64,000 bases of DNA from Bacteroidota bacterium (GTDB lineage: Bacteria > Bacteroidota > Bacteroidia > Chitinophagales > Chitinophagaceae). The stretch covers positions 1-64,000 of the forward strand of contig JAFDYF010000104.1 of assembly GCA_018267575.1 (NCBI GenBank), written 5' to 3'. The notes under the pieces were generated by a model, which did no database searches, was not told the origin of the DNA, and was given only the letters and a program-made list of their open reading frames with translations. Shown here piece by piece: positions 1-8,770 of this stretch; position 1 is the stretch's first letter; each line of letters opens with the position of its first letter. The translations under genes and the position numbers were made by a program.

Positions 1-198
1 AGGCTTCAAAAGATGCTTCCACTCAAGTATGGTGGCCGTGAAAAATTGTGGATGGGAAAGCTGTTCCTTCACCTTGGTATTTAACTTGAAATATTGTTGT
101 TGCTGATGCCATCTCACATTGCCATACGCAACAGCAACAACGGCGGAAAAATTTTTTATTCTAAAAAAGTTAAGGTGCTTTTTTTTGACAAACGACAT
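1..198 (-). CDS. N-terminal part of a REP-associated (Y1/IS200-like) transposase, cut by the window edge
   Basis: Reading frame on the minus strand, open from an ATG at 196-198 to the first base of the window (66 codons seen). The last visible residues contain 'FFTATILEWKHLL', which I recognise from a Bacteroidota family of single-copy Y1 (HUH) transposases related to RAYTs. The catalytic HUH motif and Tyr would lie outside the window. The start is uncertain: the ATG lies upstream of a palindrome that recurs elsewhere, so a GTG at 70-72 may be the true start. Such enzymes cut single-stranded DNA at palindromic REP sequences; the palindrome at 97-140 would be the partner. Identification rests on about 25 residues. 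Confidence 0.5.
   Translation of the reverse strand, partial: MSFVKKKHLNFFRIKNFSAVVAVAYGNVRWHQQQQYFKLNTKVKEQLSHPQFFTATILEWKHLLKP
88..143. repeat. REP-like palindrome, copy 1
   Basis: Arms 97-105 and 132-140 form a perfect 9-bp inverted repeat around a 26-nt loop. The same element, inverted, occurs near 50009-50061 with only a few differences and the same loop length. It lies at the 5' end of a Y1-type transposase frame, the usual position of the hairpins such enzymes recognise. Confidence 0.6.
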
Positions 199-353
199 CA
201 AACTGCCTGCAAAAACCATCTATCAGAATAAACAGTTTTATGTCTGCAAATATTTCCTTTAAACGATTCCTAAAAAAAATGGAACATTCTTATTTTAATT
301 TAGCCCTACATAGATATCGGTCATCATTTTTCAAATATTTAAAACTTTGTATT

Positions 354-1778
354 ATGAAATCAAAATCAATTTTTGCTTTGCTTGTGCCTTTGCTGCTTGC
401 AACAATCTTTTTTTCGTGCAAAAAAAATCTGCAACCTTCATCGATGTCAAATATCGAAAACAGGGGACTGAAAGGAAAGAACGATATAAACGGCCATTTG
501 AACCAAACAAAAACTTTTTCCAGCGATGTTGTAAAGGAATGGCTGGCAACACAAATGTCATTGTTGTATTCTCCTGAAAATCCTTATGGGGTAAATGCAG
601 GAAGGTTTATGGCTTATTCCGGAATTGCATTGTATGAAGCAACCGTGCCAGGGATGCCTGCTTACCAAAGCATTTACGGTCAGCTGAACGAAATGCCGGA
701 GATGCCGAAAACAGCACCAGGAAAAGCCTATCACTGGCCTACCTGCGCGAATGCAGCATTGGCAGAAATAACCAGGGCATTGTTCACATTTTCTACTACA
801 ACCAACAATGCAGTGCAGCATACTGAAGATGGTTTAAATGCAGTTTATGAAGTGGAGATTGGGAATGCAGCCACATTTGAACGTTCAAAAGAATTTGGGA
901 AAGCGGTAGCTCAGAAAATTGCTGAGTGGGCAGCAACAGATCATCCATGGATTTTGTGGGCCCCGATGGTACTCACTGAAAATTCCCCGGGCAAATGGTG
1001 GCCGGAAGATAACAACCCGGTAATGAAGAATGCCCTTGCATATTGGGGTAATACAAGAACCATTGTACCCGGAAGTATCGACAACGTGGTTTCCGAAACC
1101 TATCCCTACAATGATGATGATATAAATTCACCTTATTACAAGGATTTTCAGGAAGTATATGACATTTCTAAAAACCTGACGTTTCAGCAAAAACGGCTTG
1201 CGCTGTATTATGATGATCCATCGTCAAATGGCTACCCTGGCGGTGCGAGTTATTTTCCGGTATTTAAACAAATATTGGAAAAGTTGGATCCCATGCTTGA
1301 TGTAGCCGCATTGGCTTTTGCGAAAACAGGCATGAGCCTGATGGACGCCACCATTGGCTCCATGAAGGCAAAATATACCATTATGCAGGAAAGGCCTTTT
1401 CAGTTCATTCGTAGGGTAATTGAACCGTCCACAGATCCAGCTACCTGGTGGAAACCTATTATCAATACACCCCCTTATTCAGATTTCCCTGCAAACCATG
1501 CAACTTTTGCAGGTGGTTTTACTCATGCCCTCACTACCCTGTTTGGAAACAATATTCATTTCACCAATAACACCTATAAGGGGAAACAAATAACGATTGA
1601 TGGAAACACTATAGATATGGATACATACGATTATGACTCTTTTTATGCACTGGCAAATGATATTGCAATTTCGAGGGTTTACGGTGGCATTCACAGCCGT
1701 CTTTCAGTGGTAGAAGGTGTGAAGCAAGGAATAAAAACGGCACAAAACGTTGACAAAAAAGTAAAATTTTTGAAATAG
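354..1778 (+). CDS. Vanadium-dependent haloperoxidase-like / PAP2-superfamily lipoprotein
   Basis: Secreted lipoprotein of about 474 aa. I chose ATG 354 over the upstream ATG at 240 because it begins a typical lipoprotein signal (MKSKS, hydrophobic stretch, FFSC lipobox). The C-terminal half carries the vanadate/phosphate-binding signature of the vanadium chloroperoxidase and PAP2 fold: K-x6-RP near residue 345 (QERPF), 'FPANHA' near 380 in place of PSGH, and 'GGIHSR' near 443 supplying the R-x-x-x-x-H-type element. Many Bacteroidota homologues are annotated as phosphatase-like PA-phosphatase proteins, so haloperoxidase chemistry is not proven. Stands alone, followed by a hairpin terminator. 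Confidence 0.75.
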   Translation: MKSKSIFALLVPLLLATIFFSCKKNLQPSSMSNIENRGLKGKNDINGHLNQTKTFSSDVVKEWLATQMSLLYSPENPYGVNAGRFMAYSGIALYEATVPGMPAYQSIYGQLNEMPEMPKTAPGKAYHWPTCANAALAEITRALFTFSTTTNNAVQHTEDGLNAVYEVEIGNAATFERSKEFGKAVAQKIAEWAATDHPWILWAPMVLTENSPGKWWPEDNNPVMKNALAYWGNTRTIVPGSIDNVVSETYPYNDDDINSPYYKDFQEVYDISKNLTFQQKRLALYYDDPSSNGYPGGASYFPVFKQILEKLDPMLDVAALAFAKTGMSLMDATIGSMKAKYTIMQERPFQFIRRVIEPSTDPATWWKPIINTPPYSDFPANHATFAGGFTHALTTLFGNNIHFTNNTYKGKQITIDGNTIDMDTYDYDSFYALANDIAISRVYGGIHSRLSVVEGVKQGIKTAQNVDKKVKFLK

Positions 1779-1844
1779 CCAACAACCGGCGTTGAAGATC
1801 ATCATTCACTCAGTACAAGATAAATAACCCACTGGAAAATAAAG

Positions 1845-1872
1845 AAAGGGGCAGCCAACAAAGCGCCCCTTT
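1845..1872 (+). terminator. Intrinsic terminator after the haloperoxidase-like gene
   Basis: Stem AAAGGGGC (1845-1852) pairs with GCCCCTTT (1865-1872) and runs into a short T tract, about 65 nt after the stop codon. Confidence 0.6.
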
Positions 1873-2376
1873 TCTCATCATTTTATTGATGGGCATTTTT
1901 AGGTGAAAAACCGTAGAAAGCTATTATTGCATTCTTTCCTTCAATTGATGATAGTCGAGCTGCTTATAAACATCCAAGGTTGCCTTCTCCACTTCCCTTA
2001 TATGGCGCAATGTTACAAATAATTAGAGAGCAGGCTCAAGCCAGGTAGCTAAGGCCTGTGGGATAGACAAGCTTGTGCCTTGCAACCAATCGGGAGTCAT
2101 ACGCCCAGTAGCAGCGTGATGAGATGCAACTACGAACTATGCGAAGTGTGTGAGGAATCTGAATTGACGCAGTAACAATACAAACAACGCAATATTGGAT
2201 GATCGATTTTCAATGCCTGATTCTTAGATATATTTCGTATTATAAAATAAATTGGCGCGTTGGTTGCAATTATTTTTTGACACTCCCTAATTATCCATGA
2301 AATATTGTTGTTGGAGTTATGTCGTCGGACGGAACACATAACTCAACTTCAACTATCTAGAAACATCGGTCGCGGG
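1873..2376. other. Intergenic stretch without a recognisable intact gene
   Basis: No convincing gene. Around 2010-2170 there is a compact block with mixed-base composition. On the minus strand it reads as a protein tail interrupted by a stop ('HAATGRMTPDW...'), so it may be a gene remnant. Around 2300-2315 the sequence GAAATATTGTTGTTGG matches the outer part of the REP palindrome at 88-143, suggesting a partial copy. Confidence 0.3.
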
Positions 2377-2493
2377 GGACGGATAGCCCCGAGCTTCATA
2401 ATATATTCTCAACATTTGTACCTTTAACCAAGCATCGGTCCAGGCGGACAAATGTCAAATCCAGCTATTAAACGCCAGGCCCTAGCCGTTGGC
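2377..2493 (+). repeat. Promoter-like intergenic repeat, copy A
   Basis: One of five related ~110-bp blocks in this window. Shared order of elements: GGATAG-CC-AGC, an A+T-rich stretch, a TAnnTTTA box (here within TTTGTACCTTTA, 2415-2426), C(C/T)-AGC, a GGCGGA-type segment, CAAAT, then a GCC...TTGGC terminal part (ends at 2493). The TAnnTTTA box resembles the Bacteroidota -7 consensus TAnnTTTG. It lies directly upstream of, and points towards, the membrane protein gene at 2549. Confidence 0.6.
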
Positions 2494-2548
2494 AGCAAGG
2501 CAGTACAAAATCATTATCTCGACTCTTAACAAAGACAATTTAAACTCA

Positions 2549-3019
2549 ATGACAGAAAACCCTTTACAAGATGTCTTAACAAAAGACCTACTTTCAGACA
2601 CATTAATAAAAAGGTCGAAATCAATCCCCATGTGGATGAAAATTTTTGCATGGATTTTTATCGTGTTTGGCGCAATGGCTCCAATTGGATTAGTCTTAGG
2701 GCTGCTTGGTTATAATTTCGAAACAAGTCTCTATGGACTTGAAACAAATAATCCCATCTCTCTTTTGGGTATTTCTGTTATCATGTTATTTATTTTGAAA
2801 GGACTTACAGCTTTTGGCATATTGAAGGAAAAAGATTGGGCTATTAATTGGGGGATCGTTGATGCGGTTATTGGAATAGCAATTTGTATTGGAATGATAG
2901 TTTATAAGGCAATGTACTTTTCGACATTTTCGATTCGGCTGGAATTGGTTGCTTTGATACCCTATTTAATAAGGTTGCGTGCAATTAAAAAGCAATGGGA
3001 GACTGAGTCGATTATTTAG
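2549..3019 (+). CDS. Small multi-spanning membrane protein, function unknown
   Basis: About 156 aa. I take ATG 2549 (MTENPL) rather than the upstream ATG at 2489 because the first 20 codons of the longer frame overlap the repeat block. After a polar N-terminus of about 30 residues there are four hydrophobic segments (roughly residues 30-55, 70-90, 100-120 and 125-140), ending in a basic tail. I do not recognise the family. The gene is A+T-rich compared with the carbohydrate genes and stands alone between repeat copies A and B, so it looks like an independently acquired unit with its own promoter. Confidence 0.6.
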   Translation: MTENPLQDVLTKDLLSDTLIKRSKSIPMWMKIFAWIFIVFGAMAPIGLVLGLLGYNFETSLYGLETNNPISLLGISVIMLFILKGLTAFGILKEKDWAINWGIVDAVIGIAICIGMIVYKAMYFSTFSIRLELVALIPYLIRLRAIKKQWETESII

Positions 3020-3050
3020 TGCCCCCAACACGGGGACTTGGCGATATGTC

Positions 3051-3163
3051 GGACGGATAGACCCAAGCTATAGAATACATTTTCATCTTTTGTACCTTTA
3101 GCCGAGCATTGGTTCTAACGGAACGTTTTTCAAATGCGTCACAAATCGCCCTGACCCTTGGCC
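3051..3163 (+). repeat. Promoter-like intergenic repeat, copy B
   Basis: Same element order as copy A: GGACGGATAG (3051-3060), TTTGTACCTTTA (3089-3100), GCCGAGC, TTTCAAATGCGTCACAA, then GCCCTGACCCTTGGCC. It precedes the LOG-family gene at 3222 in the same orientation. Confidence 0.65.
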
Positions 3164-3221
3164 GAAAGCATTTCGCTGGCACTTAACGAAACATTAATGT
3201 GAGAAAAAATAATAAAGAATA

Positions 3222-3800
3222 ATGAAAATATGTGTTTATTGTGCTTCAAGCGCCAAAGTAGACAAATCTTATTTTGCTGCAACAGAAAAATTAGCCAAAG
3301 AATTTGTAAAAGCAAACATTGATGTTGTATATGGCGGTGGTGGCATTGGTCTGATGGGGCATCTAGCAGACACCATAATTGACCATGGTGGACAAATAAA
3401 AGGTATAATGCCAAAATTTATGAATGAAGTTGAGTGGGCTCATAAAAGAGTTACCGACTTTGAGTTCACTGACACAATGCACGAACGAAAAGCAAAGTTT
3501 TTAGACGATATTGATGGACTTGTAACATTGGCTGGTGGTAGTGGGACGCTTGAAGAACTATTGGAAGCAATTACTTTAAAAAGACTTGGACAGTTTACAA
3601 AACCAATTATCATTTTAAACACAAATGGCTTTTATGACCCTTTAAGACAAATGCTTGAAAAATGCATTAGCGAAAATTTTATGGACGAAAGACATTTGCA
3701 AATGTGGGATTTTGTAGAAGAGCCGGAACAAGTAATTGACAGTATAATAAATGCACCGTCTTGGGACAAAGACTCAATTAAATTTGCAACCAAACAGTAA
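3222..3800 (+). CDS. LOG-family protein (TIGR00730-type Rossmann-fold nucleotide hydrolase)
   Basis: 192 aa, full family length. Shows the family hallmarks: a glycine-rich loop 'YGGGGIGLMG' near residue 38, 'MHERK' near 85 (the conserved Arg/Lys) and 'AGGSGTLEE' near 104, equivalent to the PGGxGTxxE motif of LOG enzymes. LOG proteins cleave nucleoside 5'-monophosphates, such as cytokinin ribotides or AMP, into base plus ribose 5-phosphate. The first residue of the PGG motif is Ala here. In bacteria the physiological substrate is usually unknown. The TrpF-like gene follows 53 nt later and is probably co-transcribed; both stand behind repeat copy B. Confidence 0.85.
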   Translation: MKICVYCASSAKVDKSYFAATEKLAKEFVKANIDVVYGGGGIGLMGHLADTIIDHGGQIKGIMPKFMNEVEWAHKRVTDFEFTDTMHERKAKFLDDIDGLVTLAGGSGTLEELLEAITLKRLGQFTKPIIILNTNGFYDPLRQMLEKCISENFMDERHLQMWDFVEEPEQVIDSIINAPSWDKDSIKFATKQ

Positions 3801-3853
3801 AATGCCATCAGCCAACAGGAGGTTCCTTGGCGTTACACTAGACTATATAGACT

Positions 3854-4504
3854 ATGACAACAAGAGTAAAAATTTGCTGTATTAGTTCTGCTGACGAAGC
3901 GAAAATGGCAATTCAGTTTGGAGCATCTGCATTAGGACTTGTTGCAAATATGCCAAGTGGCCCAGGTGTTATTTCAGACGAAAAAATTCTAAAAATCGCG
4001 AAAAATGTTCCTCCAGCCATTTCAACTTTTATGTTGACAAGTGAAACAACTGCGGACGAAATCATCGAACACCACAAAAGGACTTTGACAAACACCATTC
4101 AAATAGTTGATAGGCTCAAAACAGGCACATACCAAGAAATAAAAGACGCTTTGCCAGCTATTAAAATTGTACAAGTAATTCACGTATTAGACGAAAGGAC
4201 AATTGATGAAGCAATCAGAATTTCATTTTTAGTAGACGCTTTACTATTAGACAGCGGAAACCCGAATCTAGAAATTAAAGAACTTGGTGGTACAGGAAGA
4301 GTTCATAACTGGACGCTTAGTAAAAAAATTGTAGAACAATCAAATGCCCCAGTTTTTCTCGCAGGTGGACTTACCGCTGATAATGTAAGACAAGCAATTG
4401 AGCAAGTACAACCATTTGGGCTTGATCTTTGCAGTGGCGTCAGGACAGACAATAAACTTGACCCAAGAAAGTTGGAAAAGTTCTTTAACAATGTGTTTAA
4501 ATAA
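3854..4504 (+). CDS. Phosphoribosylanthranilate isomerase-like (TrpF-like) protein
   Basis: 216 aa with the whole TrpF pattern: N-terminal 'VKICC' keeps the Cys that acts as general base in TrpF (normally KICG), 'LLLDS' keeps the general-acid Asp, 'GGTGRVHNW' is the phosphate loop (normally GGTG..FDW) and 'FLAGGL' plus 'GLDLCSGVR' close the barrel. TrpF isomerises N-(5-phosphoribosyl)anthranilate in tryptophan synthesis. No other trp gene is nearby, and the divergences (KICC for KICG, HNW for FDW, terminal R for E) point to a paralogue with a shifted substrate. Pairing with a LOG enzyme that releases ribose 5-phosphate suggests a nucleotide-derived substrate (inference). Confidence 0.75.
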   Translation: MTTRVKICCISSADEAKMAIQFGASALGLVANMPSGPGVISDEKILKIAKNVPPAISTFMLTSETTADEIIEHHKRTLTNTIQIVDRLKTGTYQEIKDALPAIKIVQVIHVLDERTIDEAIRISFLVDALLLDSGNPNLEIKELGGTGRVHNWTLSKKIVEQSNAPVFLAGGLTADNVRQAIEQVQPFGLDLCSGVRTDNKLDPRKLEKFFNNVFK

Positions 4505-5652
4505 TACGATAAGCACACAAAATTTAATGAACGGCTTGTTGTTCCCTTTTATCCTTTTGCAACGCGTTTTACTTTAGGTTGATGGGGATGAATTTTGCAA
4601 CGGTTCAATGAACAGATGAACACCACAAATACCTACTATCATAAATCAAGCTCCTATTTCCAAGAAAGCACCAGCAACCTGGTCCCTTTGGCCTTATGCA
4701 CAGGGATGACCAAGTAGCCTCATCTTGAATGGTCGATATTTTGCAGGTAGGCATCCTTAAACCCCTTTTGTTTATGCACGGTCCCAATCAACCCGTCCGC
4801 AAGTATGGGGAAATAAATTAGGTTGACACAAAATCAATACCCAGTATGATCTGATTTCTCCCCTTGAATCTCCCAAGCGTTGCAAGTTCAAGGAAGGAAC
4901 ATCATTTTGGGGAAATGGCAATCTATATAACCCTTAAATGGCAGCAGAGTCTTTGCGATTTCTTTAACTCAACTTGGCTCATAATAAAGCAATGGATTTT
5001 ATTCCTACCCACCTTTCAATTTATTGTTCGCCCTTACCAACCACATGCTTTTGGTCTGGCACATCAGCATAGATATTATCAACCCATTTAATTTTTATCA
5101 TATTTATGTGACCCATAGAAAAATTTTGTTTTAGTGGTAATTGCTCATAAGGTGAAAATTGTTTGCATGGTTTCCAAATAAATCTGGCTATTTTAGGTTA
5201 ACGATTTGTTTGGCCTGGTTGAAGAAATCAAATCCACGTTAACTGCGGTTGCCCGGATTTATGGATACAATTCAAACAAAATGTTAGTCTTGCAATTGAA
5301 CAATTGAACGGGTTCTATATGAGCGGCCCTGCTTTTGGCGCTGGCATGTTTTGCCATAAAATAGTTATGGGCAAATCTGTGCTTTATAAAAAATCGAAAG
5401 CGGTCTCGGATTTGTTAGTACAAGAACTCGTGCGGCCGGTAAGGATGAAAAAAGTGACCGAACTTTTCTGACTGAAAAATCCGGAAGTGTAGGTTGTGGG
5501 CTACATTGGTTGGGCACATCGGTCGAAAATAGTTTGGAAAGACAACCAGTGAATTTATTGGGCCAAATAACAAAAATTTTTTCTTGGCTACATAAACTAT
5601 TAATATTGAATAAAACAGTCATTCACAAAAACTAGGATAAACTTCTTATACA
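4505..5652. other. 1.15-kb stretch without a recognisable gene
   Basis: No open frame has a recognisable family. Short open stretches without proper starts exist on the plus strand around 5215-5300 and 5275-5475, which may be worn gene fragments. The last ~60 nt before 5653 are A+T-rich and should hold the promoter of the GH95 gene, but I see no clear -33/-7 pair. Confidence 0.3.
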
Positions 5653-8043
5653 ATGAACAAGTTATTTGCCTTATTTATTTTTACCCTCTCTTTTAACAAT
5701 GCAAAATCGCAGCAGGACAACTTAAAGCTTTGGTATCGGCATCCCGCCAATGCACTGACAAAGGATTTGCCAGACGCATTCAAAGAGGATAGCGAATGGC
5801 TAAAAGCATTGCCGCTGGGCAACGGCAATATTGGCGCTATGGTTTTTGGTGATGTGAACAATGAACGGGTACAACTGAACGAAAAAACATTATGGAGCGG
5901 GAGCTTGTACGACAATGATAACCCCGAAGCAAAAAAAAATCTGCAGGAAATAAGAACGCTTTTGTTCGAAGGAAAATATAAAGAAGCAACTGAACTCAGC
6001 ATGAAAACCCAAATCTGCAGGGGTGTCGGTTCAGGCCATGGCATGGGCGCCAAAGTGCCATTTGGTTGCTTCCAGACTTTGGGCGACCTACGGTTGGATT
6101 TCGGGGGCAATGCATACTACTCCGACTATTATCGCGAACTGGATCTACATACCGCCATCGCAACCGTTTCCTATCTCAAAGATGGCATTCATTTTAAAAG
6201 AGAATATTTTATAAGCGCACCTGCAAACGTGTTGGCAATAAGGTTCACCGCCGACAAAAAAAAATCGATCAGTTTTTCCGCGACCCTGGACAGACCGGAA
6301 CGGTTTGGCACCATTGCCCAAAACGATGAACTGACCATGTCCGGCACAATGGACAATGGCCAATCCGGTGAGGGTATGAAATATATGGCAAGGTTAAAAG
6401 CAAAATTGATTGGGGGCACTCAAAAAGTTTCGGACCAGCACATCATAATCAAAAATGCTGATGAAGTGATTTTATACCTCACGGCATTAACCAACTATTT
6501 GCCCAATTATCCAATATTCAAAGGAAGGGATTATAAAAAGATAACGAGTACAAATTTACAGAGGGCTTATACCAGTAGCTATTTCCAATTAAAGAAAACC
6601 CATATTGAAGACTATCAACATTATTTCAATCGGGTTTCATTTTCATTGGGCGCAAAAGAAGACAGCCCTGCACTTGCCACCGATGAATTGTTGAATAGAA
6701 TAAAATCAATTGGGAACGATAATTATTTAACCCAATTGTATTTTCAATATGGCCGGTATTTATTAATAGCATCTTCAAGAGAAAATTCCCTGCCAGCCAA
6801 TTTGCAGGGCATCTGGGCCAATAAAATACAAACGCCGTGGAATGGGGATTACCATACGGACATCAATGTGGAAATGAACTATTGGTTGTCGGAAACCTGT
6901 AACCTGAGTGAATTAAGCAGGCCATTGATATCATTCATTAAAGGGCTTGAAAAGCCAGGCGCCAAAACAGCCTCCACCCAATTTGGGGCAAGAGGTTGGT
7001 GCATTGGCCCTATAACGAATGTTTGGGGTTTCACCTCACCGGGCGAACATCCCTCCTGGGGCTTAACACTCGGCCTTGCAGGTTGGCTCTGCCAACATTT
7101 ATGGGAACATTATGCTTTTACAAAAGACACAAATTATTTACGGAGCGTTTACCCAAACCTGAAAGGAGCCGCCACATTTTATTATGACTGGTTGGTAAAA
7201 GACCCGACAAATGGAAAATATGTTTCCGGCCCATCCGCTTCCTCTGAAAATAGCTTTTATGCGCCGGACGGAAGCATCGCGGCCCTCAGTATGGGACCTT
7301 CCCTTGACCAGGAAATCATTGAAGAACTTTTTGGCAATGTCATTAAAGCCGCGACACTGTTGCAGGACAAGGATGCAATGATCGATTCCATCAAGATCAG
7401 AAAACAGGAATTATTGCAACCGGGCATTGCTGAGGACGGAAGGTTGATGGAATGGGCAAAACCATTTAAAGAAGTAGAGCCGGGACACCGGCACCTGTCG
7501 CATTTATATGCCGTATACCCCGGCGATGAATTTGATAAGAAAGACAACTCGAAATATTTTGAGGCTGCGAGAAAATCACTTGCATATCGATTCGCAAACG
7601 GGAGTGGCCAAACAGGATGGAGCGCCGCATGGATGGTTAATTTATGGGCTAGGTTCAAGGATGGGGATGAAGCCTTAAAATTGTTGCATAAAATATATAC
7701 CAATTCAACCGCTACCAATTTGTTTGATTTTCATCCGCCTTTTCAAATTGATGGGAATTTTGGGGCCACCACAGGAATCGCAGAAATGCTGCTCCAAAGT
7801 GACCTGGAATCGATAGCGCTTTTGCCAGCGCTTCCAACCCAATGGCAAAACGGGCAGATAAAGGGCCTTTGCGCAAGAGGGGGCTTTGTAGTAAATATGA
7901 AATGGGAAAAGGGGAAATTGAAAAATGCTTCAATTTTCTCAAAGAAAGGGGGACTGGCAAAAATCGTGTACGGTAACAAAAAAATATCCCTACAAACAAA
8001 AGCAGGGGTCAACTACCCATTGAATAAATTCCTGGTAAATTAA
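5653..8043 (+). CDS. GH95 alpha-L-fucosidase (alpha-1,2-fucosidase type)
   Basis: 796 aa, usual GH95 length, with an N-terminal signal peptide ending near 'AKSQQ'. N-terminal beta domain: 'LPLGNGNIGAMVFG' and 'VQLNEKTLWSG' are typical openers. The (alpha/alpha)6 catalytic barrel holds 'HTDINVEMNYW' near residue 400 (the two Asn that activate water), 'SASSENSF' near 528 (general-acid Glu) and 'QIDGNFG' near 698 (conserved Asp). All expected catalytic residues are present. GH95 inverting enzymes release terminal Fuc alpha1-2 from galactose in milk-oligosaccharide-, mucin- or xyloglucan-type glycans; some members act on alpha-L-galactosides. Probably periplasmic. Stands alone on the plus strand, next to a minus-strand block with GH20 and GH29 enzymes that would work on the same glycans. 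Confidence 0.93.
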   Translation: MNKLFALFIFTLSFNNAKSQQDNLKLWYRHPANALTKDLPDAFKEDSEWLKALPLGNGNIGAMVFGDVNNERVQLNEKTLWSGSLYDNDNPEAKKNLQEIRTLLFEGKYKEATELSMKTQICRGVGSGHGMGAKVPFGCFQTLGDLRLDFGGNAYYSDYYRELDLHTAIATVSYLKDGIHFKREYFISAPANVLAIRFTADKKKSISFSATLDRPERFGTIAQNDELTMSGTMDNGQSGEGMKYMARLKAKLIGGTQKVSDQHIIIKNADEVILYLTALTNYLPNYPIFKGRDYKKITSTNLQRAYTSSYFQLKKTHIEDYQHYFNRVSFSLGAKEDSPALATDELLNRIKSIGNDNYLTQLYFQYGRYLLIASSRENSLPANLQGIWANKIQTPWNGDYHTDINVEMNYWLSETCNLSELSRPLISFIKGLEKPGAKTASTQFGARGWCIGPITNVWGFTSPGEHPSWGLTLGLAGWLCQHLWEHYAFTKDTNYLRSVYPNLKGAATFYYDWLVKDPTNGKYVSGPSASSENSFYAPDGSIAALSMGPSLDQEIIEELFGNVIKAATLLQDKDAMIDSIKIRKQELLQPGIAEDGRLMEWAKPFKEVEPGHRHLSHLYAVYPGDEFDKKDNSKYFEAARKSLAYRFANGSGQTGWSAAWMVNLWARFKDGDEALKLLHKIYTNSTATNLFDFHPPFQIDGNFGATTGIAEMLLQSDLESIALLPALPTQWQNGQIKGLCARGGFVVNMKWEKGKLKNASIFSKKGGLAKIVYGNKKISLQTKAGVNYPLNKFLVN

Positions 8044-8280
8044 GGCCATCACTGCTTAAATTAAAAACAAGTAAACATATCACTGACAAAGTAGTGAGGG
8101 AAAAAGCTGTGTTAAAATAATCGCACAACTGAAAAATGACCGGTCCGCATTTTTTGATGACCAATTGATAGGGAACTTTCTTGACCAGTACGCGACTCCC
8201 CAAAATCAGTACATCGGGGCATCGCGAACAATGCCCAACTTTGGGATAGCAGTGCTTACCTAACTGATGCCCCAAACGCT
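8044..8280. other. Intergenic stretch after GH95
   Basis: No gene or clear terminator recognised here; it leads into the gene remnant at 8281-8698. Confidence 0.3.
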
Positions 8281-8698
8281 TAATTGCCCTCTACTGCTTT
8301 TACCATCTCTATCAGTATTCCCTTGGCCCTATTTTCATGCCCGGTGTCGACTTGCCCCGGCTCTTGATGAGGATGCTGCTGGCCAACAGGTCTTTCTTGT
8401 GGGGGGCGCCAAATTGGGTGCGAGCTGTTGGAAGAGGCCGGTATAGGTATGGTTGCAGAAGACCGCACTGTCCACCGTCGAACTGAGCAGTGCACTCAGT
8501 TCCGCCTCGTTCAGTTGGCTGTGCGGGAAAATGCCCCTGCTCTTTTCTGGGCAGTCCAGCCATTCACTGAAATGCCTGTCGAGGACAGATATCAGTTTGC
8601 CTATCTCCAATTGAAGGGAACGATAGAACAGGCGCTGGGCATTTTTTTCCGCCACGGTCCATTAGTTCGTTTTCCAACCGCTCCGAAAGCAGCTTCAT
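8281..8698 (-). pseudogene. Frameshifted remnant of an unidentified small protein
   Basis: Three consecutive minus-strand frames join into one plausible ~140-aa protein. 'MKLLSERLENELMDR' (start 8696-8698) continues as 'VAEKNAQRLFYRSLQ' in a second frame from about 8655. That frame runs through 'NEAELSALLSS' and 'GLFQQLAPNLAP' until about 8420. The tail 'GILIEMVKAVEGN' then lies in other frames. At least two frameshifts are needed. The region is richer in G+C than its flanks. I do not recognise the family; helical content and context suggest a small accessory or mobile-element protein. It may also be fortuitous. Confidence 0.35.
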
Positions 8699-8770
8699 GC
8701 GCTGTTAAAATAGCATGGGGATGATACTGCATTGTTTCCGGTTGTGCAGCATTTATACTCTCGAATAAAA

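Noticed and set aside
4605..4787. 60-codon minus-strand frame in the 4.5-5.6 kb gap
   Set aside because: No start context, no family features and unusual Cys/Trp-rich composition; probably chance.
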